Source of the DNA: Chitinophaga oryziterrae
Lineage (GTDB): Bacteria; Bacteroidota; Bacteroidia; Chitinophagales; Chitinophagaceae
Direction: 5' to 3'
DNA length: 64,000 bases
Assembly (NCBI RefSeq): GCF_009758125.1
Contig: NZ_WRXO01000016.1
Span: 1-64,000 of the forward strand
Part shown: positions 7,667 through 18,600 of the stretch, piece after piece
How the letters are laid out: each line of letters opens with the position of its first letter
How positions within the stretch are numbered: position 1 is the stretch's first letter
The notes under the pieces: generated by a model
The model's database searches: none
What the model saw: the letters and a program-made list of their open reading frames with translations, nothing else
What the model was told of the DNA's origin: nothing
Position numbers and translations under genes: made by a program

Positions 7667-9163
7667 ATGAAATTTTTACTACGACTGTTGATTCTTATGT
7701 CATTTTATGAAGGATATGCCCAGCGTCCGTTACCACCGCCGGTTCAGGTGAACGGCATGCAGAAGATCCTGGTAGAAGAGAACAATAAAACGGGTACTAA
7801 GGATACCATTAAACAAGGAAGTTTTATAAAGTTATGGTTCCGGTCGGAAGAAAAAAGGGTGATGGAACAACCTTTGATAAGAAGTGATTTTAACCGTCAT
7901 ACTTACTATGTAGAATCTAACCTGGTAGCAATAACCGATAGCGCATTGATCTTTGTAAAACGACCACCTTTTATCCCTTTGCCAATTCCTCTACACCTGG
8001 GTTCATTAGACTTCGATACTGTTAAAATTGCAGATATAACATCGTTCAGGGCATTGAACAGAACTATAGATGGTGCCGTTAAAGGCGCCGTTATGATGCC
8101 AACAATGTCATTCATGCCGGAATACTTCACCTCTTTCCCCGGTATGCTCTTTATGATGCCATCCATGCAGATCGGGACTACTTTTTTTGGAGATGCTGTA
8201 TTCCGGTTTCACAGGATGAACCGGCAACATCCACACTTCCGGCTGACGGTTGGAGAGATGCCTGCTGATTCTATGTATTATATTAAGAGAAGAAAACTAC
8301 TGAATGAAAAAGATTACGAATGGGAGATTGAACGGTTGGAACGTTACGATAAGATGTACGACAGAATAAAACATGATCTTTCTGATCAGATACTGGATGA
8401 ATTTGTAGGGAATCGTATCATTAGCGTGTCCCTTGGGTCTATGTTTGTTGCCGGATATGCCAAAGGGGCCCAGGATCTTAATACAAGAGTGAATATCTCT
8501 GAACGGAAATTCGTATTCGGTTTGTCTTCCGAGCATTTCATTTCACAAAGGCATCGTGTGGGGATAGAGATACAAATGAATAGAACCGAAAAGTTTACAT
8601 CTTTAACATCAGGATCATCATCTATGCATATTACCGGAAGTACAGGCATGATCCTGTCAAACTTTGCCTATATAAAGTTTGGTTTGGGTGGCCTTTACAA
8701 CGAGCGTTACAAGGGCAGACTAAGGGCGCAGATCGCTGCATTGGATGCAGACATAGTCAGTGAAGCAGATGACGAGAATATTGGTTTTATCCGGTCAAAA
8801 AGGGCATTTCTCAGAACAAAGCTAACCGCCGAACCCAAACCATATTTCATGTTCGGGGCAGGTGCCGTGAATACGACACTGATCCGGTTCAAGGGGAGTA
8901 TGAGTAGCGGTATGAATACGACCGATTATTCACAACAAAAGTTTTCCCTTGAGGCCGGGCCGGGAATCTTTTCCAGACTGGGCCGCCGGCTCACCTATGA
9001 TATGTCAGTAAAGTACCTGTGGAGTCCTGATTATACACCTTCAATAGGTGGTTTGACAAGTTACAGCGGTGTAAGATTGCAGTTTAATGTTGGATACATG
9101 GTAGGCGCCAGTTTTGTACGAATGAGAAGACAGTTGAGAGCCATATCAACGAACAGGGAATAG
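7667..9163 (+). CDS. secreted protein with predicted outer-membrane barrel end, function unknown
   Basis: A 498-residue protein with a signal peptide (about 1-18, ending EGYAQ). The first half is mixed, with a hydrophobic Met-rich stretch near 140-170 (GAVMMPTMSFMP, then GMLFMMPSM). The second half (from about 260) alternates short amphipathic strands typical of outer-membrane beta-barrels, for example FVFGLSSEHF, SNFAYIKFGLGGLY, FMFGAGAVNTT and VRLQFNVGYMVG. No named family was recognised. It follows the LytS/LytTR pair and may be its regulated product, which is inference from position only. Confidence 0.65.
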   Translation: MKFLLRLLILMSFYEGYAQRPLPPPVQVNGMQKILVEENNKTGTKDTIKQGSFIKLWFRSEEKRVMEQPLIRSDFNRHTYYVESNLVAITDSALIFVKRPPFIPLPIPLHLGSLDFDTVKIADITSFRALNRTIDGAVKGAVMMPTMSFMPEYFTSFPGMLFMMPSMQIGTTFFGDAVFRFHRMNRQHPHFRLTVGEMPADSMYYIKRRKLLNEKDYEWEIERLERYDKMYDRIKHDLSDQILDEFVGNRIISVSLGSMFVAGYAKGAQDLNTRVNISERKFVFGLSSEHFISQRHRVGIEIQMNRTEKFTSLTSGSSSMHITGSTGMILSNFAYIKFGLGGLYNERYKGRLRAQIAALDADIVSEADDENIGFIRSKRAFLRTKLTAEPKPYFMFGAGAVNTTLIRFKGSMSSGMNTTDYSQQKFSLEAGPGIFSRLGRRLTYDMSVKYLWSPDYTPSIGGLTSYSGVRLQFNVGYMVGASFVRMRRQLRAISTNRE

Positions 9164-9188
9164 GATACGGCAAAGCCGCACTTCTCTT

Positions 9189-12100
9189 TTATCTCAATGC
9201 ACTTAATTCCTCAGGCCTTGATATGATCTTTATGTCACTCCATCCTCCTGACTGCTTACTGAGCTGTATCTGTGTGACAATCCTTTCTTTCAGGGCTTCC
9301 ACGTGCGAGATAATACCGATCGTTTTCCCGTTTGCCTGTAAGTTTTCCAGTGCGGAAATGGCGATGTCCAATGTATCTGCGTCCAGTGTACCGAAACCTT
9401 CGTCAATAAAGAGAGAGTTGATCTGTACTTTATGACTGGCCAGATCGGACAGGCCAAGGGCCAGCGCTAAACTGACGAGAAAGCTCTCACCACCGGAGAG
9501 GGTAGCCATGGGGCGTACCACATCTGCCTGGTAACTGTCAACGATCAGTAACTCAAGATCATTTTCTTTGCTTTTGAGAATGGTGTAACGGTCACTGAAT
9601 TTATTCAAGTGCCTGTTGGCAAGGTCTGTGAGACGGGCCAGGGTAAGTCCCTGGGCGAAACGCCTGAATTTCTTACCATCCGCAGAGCCGATGAGGTTCG
9701 ATAACTTTAACCAGCGGTCGAATTCCTTTTTCCGGATATCCAGTTGGGCTGTTATCTCTGCTGACTTCTTCCTGAGTTCATCATCCTTATCCAGGATCTG
9801 TTTTAACTTTCCTATCTGCTGGTTCAATTCGCTGATGGCTGCGTTGGCAGTTTCCAGCTGAGGGATTAAAACCGTTTCATCTTCAGTAGTTAATGCTTTA
9901 GCCAGTTCTTTTTCACGTACAGCTTCAGTATTGATCAGCAATTGTTGTAATAAGGCGATTCCTGACGTTATTTCTTTCTCCAGCTTGTTTATCCTGTTAT
10001 GTTCATTTTCATCGAGAAATAGCGCTTTTAAAGCCGGAATGGAATCAAATCCCTGCTTACTGATAGCTGTTAATAGTTGGTTTGTTAATTGTTGCCGGGT
10101 TGATTGATAACTTTCCAGGTCTTTGCCAAGCTGGACTATTTTTTCCGTTGTTATGTTCAGCTTTTCCCTTTCGGTTTGTTGTGTTTGCTGAGCTTTATCT
10201 TTTTTATCCCTGTTGTTTTGAAGGGTATTGTTCAGTATTGTTCTTTCCTTACCGGGATCTTTATCTGCAAAGAGTGCAAACCTTTCGTCCTTCAGCGTTT
10301 TTAACTTTGCTGCTTCCTGTTTCCATTCTGTTTCACGGGCGGTTTGTTCTATTGTTTTTTCAGTTAATGAGCGGGTAATGTTTGACAATGTATTTTCTGC
10401 CTGGATACGATCCAGCTTAAGCTGCTGTTGTTCTTTAGCTGATTGATCGTACTTTTCCCATCTTTGGGAAAGAGTCGTTTCAATGGCATTTATCCGGTTA
10501 AACTCAAAGTTGATCTGATAAGGGTTCAGCAGGGCAGTGATATTCTCAGTGAGCGTTGTTTGTTTTAATGAGTGCTGTTGGAGTTGAAAAGTGCTTCTCT
10601 CTATAGATTCAGAAAGGGCATCAATTCTTTCCTGGTAACGGGCTTTTGTTCCCTGTTCTGTAGCGAATGACTGCATGAGAGTCGCCAGGTTATCCTGTTC
10701 ATCGCGGACCAGTTGTCTGGTTTCTCTGATTTTCAGGATATCCGCCTGTAAGGAACTATAGTACTGCCTGCGGGTTTGGATAGTCTGAATGAGATGTGAA
10801 CTAAGCGCAGGGGCTGTTATATCCAGTGCCCCCGGATTGTTATGATTGAACTCATTGACTGTTTCCCGGGATGCAGTAATAAGTTTTGCAAGTTCGTCTT
10901 TGCTGGTCTGAATTTTAACCTGTAATGTGTTTAATCCGATGTTACTTTTATTATACTGTTCTGTAAGACTCAGTACATGCTGTTGTTGCTTGTTCCTTCT
11001 TTCTTCTGCTTCGCTCAGTTTGTTTGTATAGTTCCCTTCGGCATAAGGATGATGAATAGCGCCACAAAGGGGGCAGGGTTGCGCGGGTTTCAGTTGTAAC
11101 CTGTCTGCTTCGTATTTCTGGGTTCGCTGTTCCAGTTCTACTAATTGCCGTAAGTCTGAGAGTTGTGTTTCTGCTTCCGTTTTTTCCTTGCTGAGAAGAA
11201 CAAAGGCTGTTTGCTTCTCTGTATAATTATTTTCAAGATTGACAATGCTTTCTTCCAGTGTTCGTCTTTGCGCTTTGTTGTTGTCGAAAGCTATTGCAAG
11301 TCTGTATTTGTTCTCAAGGTTGTTTATTTCAACAGGCAACTGACCGGCTGTTTGTTCCAGTTCTTCCAGCGTCTTACCGGAAAAGTCATTGACCAATCCT
11401 TTATTTAACTGGCTGATATAAATTTCCTTTACATCAATCTCTCCCTGAAGTTTAATGATTTTTTTCTCTACTTCTGCGAGAAATGCATGCCCCTTGGCTT
11501 TATTTGTTTGAAATTCAGCTAACTCTGTGTTTACATTTGTAATTGCCTGTAAGGTATCGCTGAGTTCCTTATGGTATTGTTTTAAAGCAATTAACTGTTT
11601 TTCCAGTGTTATATCCTGCTGATGTGCTGCCAGCCATGTATCTAAAACCTGTATGCGTGCCTGCTTCTGTTGCAGGTCATTGTTCCTTTGTTCTTTGTCA
11701 GTATGCAGGTCCTTTACAATAGTTACCAGTTGCTGATATTGTATATTGTATTTCTCTTCCTGCTGAGTGCTGTGTTTAATATTGGCATCCAGTGTTAATA
11801 CTCTTTCCAATACAGGTTCCAGTGCTGATAAACGCTGCTGGACACTGGTAACGGACAATTCAGCCGCAGAGAGGTTTTCTGTAGCTGTTTGTACGGCTGC
11901 TTTATAACCGGGTAACAGACCCTGTTGTGTGGTGAGGGCCTGCGTAGTCTTATCTAACTGGTGGGTAATACCTTCTAATTCTACCAGGGCAGGTTTGAAG
12001 TTTACGGCTTTTTCATGTTGCCTTAGTCGTTCGAAATCTGCCTGATGTGCTGTTTGTAAGGTGTTTTTCTCAGTGAGTTCGTTAGTGTATTGCGCCTTTT

Positions 12101-12866
12101 CTGTTTCCAGTTTTGCAATACTTCGAAGCCAGTTGATCTTATCCGTCAGAGAGGCTTGTTCTGTTTTTAAAGTCGTTTCACTTTTGCGTTGTTCCTCCAG
12201 ATTTTCAAGATGTATATTTCTTTCTTCGGTTGTCAGTAAATCAACGCCTTCCAATTGCAGACGAAGGGTATTTAATTTGTTGCTCTCTTCCTTTTGTTTT
12301 TCGAAAACGAATATGGAGATCTTTGTGTAGATCCCGGTATCTGTTACCTTTTCCAGTAGTTCGCTTCGTTCGTTATCACTTGCTTTCAGGAACATGGTAA
12401 AGTCGCCCTGGCATAGTATTACGGAGCGGATAAACTGGTTATAATCGAGTCCGCACAATTCTTTGATCTCCTGTTTCACGGAACCGGTAGTATGACCACC
12501 CAGGAATGTACCTGTCGCCACTTCTGAGAGTTCCATCTTTTCCGGCTGTATTTTACCACTCACATTACCACGGCTACGTTTGAGCGACCATTTAGCGCGG
12601 TATGCTTTCTCATTTACTTCGAATTCCACTTCGGAATAAGATTCAGCGGTATGCCGGGACATGATCTCTTCCACATCACTTTCGTGACGGTGTACCTTTC
12701 CATATAATGCGACTGTGATAGCATCCAGGATAGTGGTTTTGCCGGCACCGGTAGGCCCGGTAATAGCAAATAATCCTATTTCTGTAAAAGGAGGAGCATC
12801 GAAACGGATTTCATGTACACCTTTCAGTGAATTGAGATTCTGGAACTTTACACTTAATATCTTCAT
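9189..12866 (-). CDS. sbcC: exonuclease SbcCD subunit C, SMC-like ATPase
   Basis: ATPase subunit of the SbcCD (Mre11-Rad50-like) nuclease, which opens and trims DNA hairpins and blocked double-strand ends. The 1225 residues have Walker A GPTGAGKTT at 37-45, two long coiled coils, and a central zinc hook CPLC near 597-600, where two molecules join through a shared metal. The signature LSGGESFLVSLALALG lies near 1120 and Walker B LFIDEGFGTLD near 1150. The start overlaps the sbcD stop by one base (TGATG), so the two are translationally coupled. Length and motif order are normal and no damage is seen. Confidence 0.97.
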   Translation of the reverse strand: MKILSVKFQNLNSLKGVHEIRFDAPPFTEIGLFAITGPTGAGKTTILDAITVALYGKVHRHESDVEEIMSRHTAESYSEVEFEVNEKAYRAKWSLKRSRGNVSGKIQPEKMELSEVATGTFLGGHTTGSVKQEIKELCGLDYNQFIRSVILCQGDFTMFLKASDNERSELLEKVTDTGIYTKISIFVFEKQKEESNKLNTLRLQLEGVDLLTTEERNIHLENLEEQRKSETTLKTEQASLTDKINWLRSIAKLETEKAQYTNELTEKNTLQTAHQADFERLRQHEKAVNFKPALVELEGITHQLDKTTQALTTQQGLLPGYKAAVQTATENLSAAELSVTSVQQRLSALEPVLERVLTLDANIKHSTQQEEKYNIQYQQLVTIVKDLHTDKEQRNNDLQQKQARIQVLDTWLAAHQQDITLEKQLIALKQYHKELSDTLQAITNVNTELAEFQTNKAKGHAFLAEVEKKIIKLQGEIDVKEIYISQLNKGLVNDFSGKTLEELEQTAGQLPVEINNLENKYRLAIAFDNNKAQRRTLEESIVNLENNYTEKQTAFVLLSKEKTEAETQLSDLRQLVELEQRTQKYEADRLQLKPAQPCPLCGAIHHPYAEGNYTNKLSEAEERRNKQQQHVLSLTEQYNKSNIGLNTLQVKIQTSKDELAKLITASRETVNEFNHNNPGALDITAPALSSHLIQTIQTRRQYYSSLQADILKIRETRQLVRDEQDNLATLMQSFATEQGTKARYQERIDALSESIERSTFQLQQHSLKQTTLTENITALLNPYQINFEFNRINAIETTLSQRWEKYDQSAKEQQQLKLDRIQAENTLSNITRSLTEKTIEQTARETEWKQEAAKLKTLKDERFALFADKDPGKERTILNNTLQNNRDKKDKAQQTQQTEREKLNITTEKIVQLGKDLESYQSTRQQLTNQLLTAISKQGFDSIPALKALFLDENEHNRINKLEKEITSGIALLQQLLINTEAVREKELAKALTTEDETVLIPQLETANAAISELNQQIGKLKQILDKDDELRKKSAEITAQLDIRKKEFDRWLKLSNLIGSADGKKFRRFAQGLTLARLTDLANRHLNKFSDRYTILKSKENDLELLIVDSYQADVVRPMATLSGGESFLVSLALALGLSDLASHKVQINSLFIDEGFGTLDADTLDIAISALENLQANGKTIGIISHVEALKERIVTQIQLSKQSGGWSDIKIISRPEELSALR

Positions 12867-14080
12867 CAGTCTTCCTTTTGTATCATATACTCCAATACTT
12901 CTTCATATGTGCTTAGCAGTTCGCTGTAGTCTTCTTCTCCAAATTCAGCCTGGCATCGTTTCAGGAATACTTCTTTGGGATTGAGATCTGCCAGTTGTAG
13001 TGCTTCATCTGTATGTTGTTCCAGTGTTTCTGTGGAATGTTTCTTTATCTGACGAATGAAAAAACGCTCTATAAAATCGTGACTATGTTCTTTGAGTTGC
13101 TCTTCCAGATCGGGCATGTAAGCATCTGTTTCCAGCTGTATTTCAACCCAGGCAGGATAAGTAAAACCGGGATCTGTGATTTTCCTCAGTTTGGTGATCA
13201 CTGTATCAAGATCGCCTTTAATGCGGATCAGTTTGCGGGTGCCGGGTACTTCGTATTCTTCTATCTTCAGTAATGCTCCTTTGACAAATTCCAGGATGAT
13301 GACCTGTTTCGTGTTATCGGATTCTGAAAAGCTAAGTGGGATCGGAGAACCGGAATAGCGGATATGCGCCAGTTTATTCACCATCTGTGGGCGGTGAATA
13401 TGTCCGAGTGCGATATAATCAAATTCCCGGGGGAAGAGATCGCCGGCTACCTGTCCGAGGTTGCCTACGTGAATTTCCTTTTCACTATCGGAAGTGCTGG
13501 AGCCCGCAGCAAAAAGGTGTCCCGTAGCAATGACAGGAATACCAGCTGCTTTATAGGCAGCAATATGTTCTATGAAACGGTTGTAGTGGTTGTAAATACC
13601 CTGTTTGATGCGTATTTCCCGCTCTTCGCCTGTTTCACCCGGGACAGACAAACGGATGTCTTTATCGCGGAGAAAAGGAACGGCACAGATGACGAGCGCC
13701 GTTTCCCCGTTTGTATCCCGGACAGGAATGATTTGTTCTGTAAATTCTTCGGGCACACCACCAATGATGTGTACGTTAAAATATTTCAGCAGTACCCTGG
13801 GCGCATTGAGTGTGCTGATGGAATCGTGGTTCCCTCCGATGATAATCACTTCGCGGCAACAGGTATCCTTTACTTTCCGGAGGAAGCTGTAGTATTGTTC
13901 CAGTGCTGTATTGGAAGGACTGCCACTATCAAAGATATCTCCGGCAATGATCAGTACATCGATTTGTTGTTCATCCAGTATGCGTATGAGCCAGTCGAGG
14001 TAATCCTGGTGTTCTTCAGTACGCTCGTATTGTTCCAGTCTTTTCCCCAGGTGCCAGTCCGCAGTATGTAATATTTTCAT
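12866..14080 (-). CDS. sbcD: exonuclease SbcCD subunit D, metallophosphoesterase
   Basis: Nuclease subunit that works with SbcC. Calcineurin-like metal-binding motifs are complete: TADWHLG (Asp8, His10), AGDIFD (Asp48), GGNHD (Asn84, His85), then ATGHLF and ALGHIHRP. The protein is 404 residues. I start it at the ATG at 14080 because the longer frame to 14095 begins with TTG, and MKILHTADWHLGK is the usual family N-terminus. The C-terminal part after about 290 is the SbcC-binding region. It is the first gene of the sbcDC operon. Confidence 0.96.
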   Translation of the reverse strand: MKILHTADWHLGKRLEQYERTEEHQDYLDWLIRILDEQQIDVLIIAGDIFDSGSPSNTALEQYYSFLRKVKDTCCREVIIIGGNHDSISTLNAPRVLLKYFNVHIIGGVPEEFTEQIIPVRDTNGETALVICAVPFLRDKDIRLSVPGETGEEREIRIKQGIYNHYNRFIEHIAAYKAAGIPVIATGHLFAAGSSTSDSEKEIHVGNLGQVAGDLFPREFDYIALGHIHRPQMVNKLAHIRYSGSPIPLSFSESDNTKQVIILEFVKGALLKIEEYEVPGTRKLIRIKGDLDTVITKLRKITDPGFTYPAWVEIQLETDAYMPDLEEQLKEHSHDFIERFFIRQIKKHSTETLEQHTDEALQLADLNPKEVFLKRCQAEFGEEDYSELLSTYEEVLEYMIQKED

Positions 14081-14415
14081 CTTGTCTGAATTCAAAAGGA
14101 TAACGAATTTCTTATAAAAAAACCATATCGCTTAAAAAATGTTACGTTTTGCTAACAGCAGGTAGTGACTCAATTTGATTACATAATCTTCGCGCCAGAT
14201 GTTATTGCTCATAAATACACCTTATTTGACATGAATTTTAGGTGAAGTTAAATTGAAATACAAATCCTGAACCCATATTCCAAAGCTACATCAGAGAACT
14301 AAACAGTCAGATGCAGTGTATTTATAAGCAATAACATCTGCCAGATAATATTTAAACTGAGTTTAACGACATTGATATATTTCATTACCTTTAACAGGAC
14401 TTACCCTTCCTATAT
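14081..14415. other. 335-bp divergent intergenic region
   Basis: This lies between the diverging sbcD and polysaccharide deacetylase genes. It contains the widely spaced inverted repeat at 14196-14340. A TACCTTTA near the deacetylase resembles the TAnnTTTG promoter element but lacks the final G. No open reading frame or RNA gene was recognised in it. Confidence 0.6.
14196..14340. repeat. 25-bp inverted repeat with 95-bp spacer
   Basis: The arm at 14196-14220 begins CAGATGTTATTGCT and the arm at 14316-14340 is its reverse complement with one mismatch in 25 positions. The 95-bp spacer is AT-rich and codes for nothing obvious. No target-site duplication flanks the arms. It could be a small non-autonomous element (MITE-like), a pair of protein-binding sites, or a structured leader. 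Confidence 0.7.
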
Positions 14416-15417
14416 ATGAGTCTTGCGAAAAATGCTTTCTACAGTGCTGTGCAACTATTACCTATAAAAATGTTGCAGAACGGGGGTTTACTACTTCCAT
14501 ATCATCACCTTGTCAGCAATAAGGACGTACCTCATATCAAACATCTCTATCCTTTTAAAAACATCCGTGCTTTTGAACAGGACCTGGATTATTTACTCAA
14601 ACATTTCACACCGGTTACGTTACAGGATGTCATTGCTGCTGTTAAATCCGGACAGCCTTTACCGGCAAGGTCTTTCCTGATTACATTTGATGACGGGCTG
14701 CGTGAGATTACAGAAAACATAGCACCGCTGTTATTAAAGAAAGGCGTACCAGCTGCATTTTTTCTGAACAGCGCATTCCTGGATAACAAAGAACTGTTTT
14801 ACAAATTCAAAATAAGCCTGATCACAGAGGCCATACAAACTGGAGAACATAGTGCTGCCGCACTGGCAAAACTCAGCACTGTACTGGGAAATCCCTCCGA
14901 ACTGGTTCCTGCTGTAAAAAAGATCTCTTATCATAACAGGCAGCTGGCAGAAGAAGCAGGAGTTGCACTGGGATTGTCCTTTACAGATTATCTGCAGCAG
15001 CAACGTCCGTTCATGACGTTGGAGGAAGTAGGGAAGCTGGTGCGGCAGGGGTTTGCCATAGGGGGGCATAGCGTGGACCACCCTTATTACAGTCAGCTTA
15101 CACTGGAAGAGCAACTGGCACAGACAAGAGACTCCGTTAACTTTTTAACCGGACATTTTCATTTACCATATCGTGCTTTCGCATTTCCTCATACCGATGC
15201 AGGCGTAAGCCGTACTTTTTTCGATACCATATTAGAAGGACCGGATCCAATAGATGTAATTTTTGGCACTGCAAACCACAAACAGGATATTTCACCACGC
15301 ATATTGCACCGTTTCAACTGCGAACGTCCTGCAATATCAATCGGTGCAGCAGTTAAAGGAATATTGTTATATAACCGTTTGCAGGAGCTAAGGAACAAAC
15401 AAGTAATAGTAAGATAA
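14416..15417 (+). CDS. polysaccharide deacetylase (NodB/CE4-like)
   Basis: A 333-residue protein of the carbohydrate esterase 4 fold, expected to remove N- or O-acetyl groups from a polysaccharide. The motif ITFDDG (about 89-94) gives the catalytic and metal Asp pair, and GGHSVDHP (about 217-224) gives the metal-binding His residues. The N-terminus has no convincing signal peptide, so it may act in the cytoplasm or be exported by another route. It stands at the left edge of the exopolysaccharide region, pointing toward the secreted esterase gene, which suggests a role in modifying that polymer. This substrate link is inference. Confidence 0.88.
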   Translation: MSLAKNAFYSAVQLLPIKMLQNGGLLLPYHHLVSNKDVPHIKHLYPFKNIRAFEQDLDYLLKHFTPVTLQDVIAAVKSGQPLPARSFLITFDDGLREITENIAPLLLKKGVPAAFFLNSAFLDNKELFYKFKISLITEAIQTGEHSAAALAKLSTVLGNPSELVPAVKKISYHNRQLAEEAGVALGLSFTDYLQQQRPFMTLEEVGKLVRQGFAIGGHSVDHPYYSQLTLEEQLAQTRDSVNFLTGHFHLPYRAFAFPHTDAGVSRTFFDTILEGPDPIDVIFGTANHKQDISPRILHRFNCERPAISIGAAVKGILLYNRLQELRNKQVIVR

Positions 15418-15511
15418 TATTAGAATTCTCTTTTTTAACTGATTATAGCGCGCAACATATTTTTGGTCAATTCAATATATATTATTAAATTCAATGGATT
15501 ATTTAATATTT

Positions 15512-15519
15512 TATATTTG
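15512..15519 (+). promoter_or_regulatory. putative -7 promoter element (TATATTTG)
   Basis: TATATTTG is an exact match to TAnnTTTG in an AT-rich region. It lies 126 bp before the TTG start of the 1490-residue secreted protein, implying a leader of more than 100 nt. No good -33 element is visible. Confidence 0.45.
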
Positions 15520-15645
15520 TTTTTTTTATTAAAAAAGAAATATCTATACTACTTTTGCCAGGGACGACAAGAAGACAAAATCAGGACATTAAGAATTACG
15601 AAAAAATTAGGCTATTGTAAAACGCTACTAAAATTTTAACCAGCA

Positions 15646-18600
15646 TTGAGAAACCAAACTATTGCAAGGCTACTTATATGTGCCTGCCTCCTGATGTGTC
15701 TGCTTACTCCATATCAAAGCAGAGCCCAGGGAGACCAAACTAAGATTACCGTAAACCTGGCCACCGGCGTAACCACCGGGGCATGGTTACACCTACCGGA
15801 TGATTACAGCACCACATCTACCAGTTACCCACTCATTATTTTCCTGCATGGAGTAGGAGAAGGTGGTACAGATCTGAATGTTGTATTGTCTCACGGTCTG
15901 CCTAAAATTATCGCGAACGGTGCAAAGATGCAGTTCACCGTTGGCGGAAAATTATTCAAATTCATTACTGTTTCACCTCAAATCCCTAATGGCTGGGCCA
16001 GTGAAACTATGATCCAAAATGTACTGAATGATATCAAATCCAGGTATCGTATTGATGCATCACGTATTTATCTCACAGGATTAAGTGCCGGTGGGTATGG
16101 CACATTGAACTATGTAGCCTCAGGCGCTACTTACGCTAATAACCTTGCGGCGATTGTACCGGTATCTACCGCCGCCATTGATGCCAGCAAAGTTGCTGGC
16201 CTTTGCAATGTAGCCAGCGGCAGTATTGGATCCTGGTTCCTTTGCGGAGACAACGACAGTTTCATTGACAATCAGATAACTTATGTTGCTGACATCAATA
16301 AATGCGGTCCTAAATACCCTGCTATTGCCACTACCTATGCAGGTGGAACACATAGCGATAACGTATGGGACAAAGCATATGATGCCACGCATGCTTATCA
16401 ATCCCCCAATATTTATGAATGGATGCTGCAGTACAGCAGGGCCAGTGCCGGTAATACAATTGCTGCACCTGTGGCTGTTGCTACTGCCAGCAATATTACG
16501 CTTCCTGTAAGCAGCACTACCCTGAATGGTTCCGGTTCTACTGCATCCGGCAGTACTATTGCCAGTTATGCATGGAGCCAGGTATCAGGGCCTTCTACAG
16601 CCACTTTCAACAATACTACTGCGGCAAGTGTTACTGTCAGTAATCTCATAGCAGGTACTTATGTGTTTAGTCTCACAGTGAAGAATACTGCGGGCACCTC
16701 CGCCAGTACACAGGTGAGTGTAGTCGTTTCTCCTGCAGTAACGATTGCTGCACCTGTTGTGAATATATTAAACACCAGTATTGCGATCAAACTACCGGTA
16801 AACAGTACAACACTGGATGGTTCTGGTTCTACCGTATCCGGCAGTACTATTGCCAGTTATACATGGAGCCAGGTATCAGGGCCTTCTACAGCCACTTTGA
16901 GCAGTACCAGTACAGCAATTATCACTGCCAGTAACCTGGTAGCGGGTACTTATGTATTCAACCTCACCGTGAAAAGTGCGGCGGGTGGTACAAGCAGCAA
17001 ACAGGCCACTGTAACGGTAGCTGCTGCAACAACGACCACAACGCCGGCTACAACAACAACATGCAGCTTCTGTAAATTCCTGATCAAACCAGGTACTGAT
17101 GGTGGTGCATACATCAACGGCGCTACCATGACGGTGCAACCGGGTGATACTGTTTGTATACAGGCGGGTAACTATTCCTACATGCAGTTCTTCAATTTTA
17201 CCGGTACAGCGGCCAAACCAATTGTGTTCATCAATTGCGGCGGACAGGTGAAAATAGGGAACGGTGGTAGTTATGGTTTCATCTTCAATAATGTGAAATA
17301 CTTCAAGGTTACCGGTTCCGGTAGCAGCGACAAATATGGTTTCAGTATTAACGGTGTTACTAAGAGACTGAATGTGGGTGTTGCGATGGGTAAGGGATGT
17401 ACCGATTACGAAGCGGACAGAATGGAAATAACAGGCAGCGAAGTTGGGATGATGGCGAAAGTGAATCCAGATTGTGAAACCGCTAACCAGTATCCTTATT
17501 TTGCTATCCGTAATGTAAAATTACATGACCTCTATATTCATGATGTATCAGGAGAAGGTATGTATATCGGGAATACTGCTCCCAATGGTACAGAAGTGAC
17601 CTGCGCAGATGGTACCGTGAAGAATGTACTGCCTCCCCGCATCTATGGCCTCAGAATCTACAATGTAATTACTGCCAATACCGGATGGGATGGCATACAG
17701 GTAGCTTCTGCCCCACAGGATGTAGAGATTCATGATAACAAAGTATCCAACTATGGTACCACCAATATGGGCAGCCAGCAGGCCGGGATCATCCTGGGTG
17801 GGGAAACCAATGGTAAGGTATATAATAACACCGTAATTAAAGGAACAGGTAATGGTATCGAGGTATTCGGTATCGGCCTTTGTTATGTATATAATAATAT
17901 AGTGAGTGATGCAGGATGGGATGGTTCAACTGCCAGACAGGATGCTATATTTATAGATGACAGACCAACCCAGAATAACTATGTGCCATTGCAGGTATAT
18001 GGTTTCAATAACACTGTTTATAATTCAGGAAGAGATGCTATCCGTTTCCAGAACAGCTATGGAACAGTCGCTAAGGGCAACCTGTTTTATAACAACCTGC
18101 TGGTAACACCAGGATCGTTATCAACAAGAGGCACGCTTTCTTATCTGTCTTTCGATGCGGGTATGGATTACCTTTCTGTAAACAACCTTAATTATTCAGA
18201 TGTCAGCACCGTTAAATTTGCAGACGCTGCAAATAAGAACTTCCACCTGGCTTTAGGATCTCCTGCAATAGACAAGGGGAAGGACCTGAGTGCTTATTTC
18301 AAGTACGACATCGATAATGAAGCAAGACCACAGGGAGCAGGATACGATGTTGGTGCGGATGAATATTCTTCCGGTACCGTAACGAATGTTGCTCCGGTAG
18401 CTAACGCAGGTAGTGATCTGACAATCACCTTACCCGTTGCGACAGCTACGCTGAATGGTTCCGGTTCCAGTGATCCTGATGGTACGATTGCTTCCTATGC
18501 CTGGACACAGGTATCCGGACCAGCAACTGCTACCATTACTACAGCTATTATAGCTCAACCAACTATCAGCAAACTGGTGACTGCAGGCTCTTATGTTTTT

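Noticed and set aside
13364-14071. 235-codon plus-strand open frame
   Set aside because: It is antisense to sbcD, which has all family motifs.
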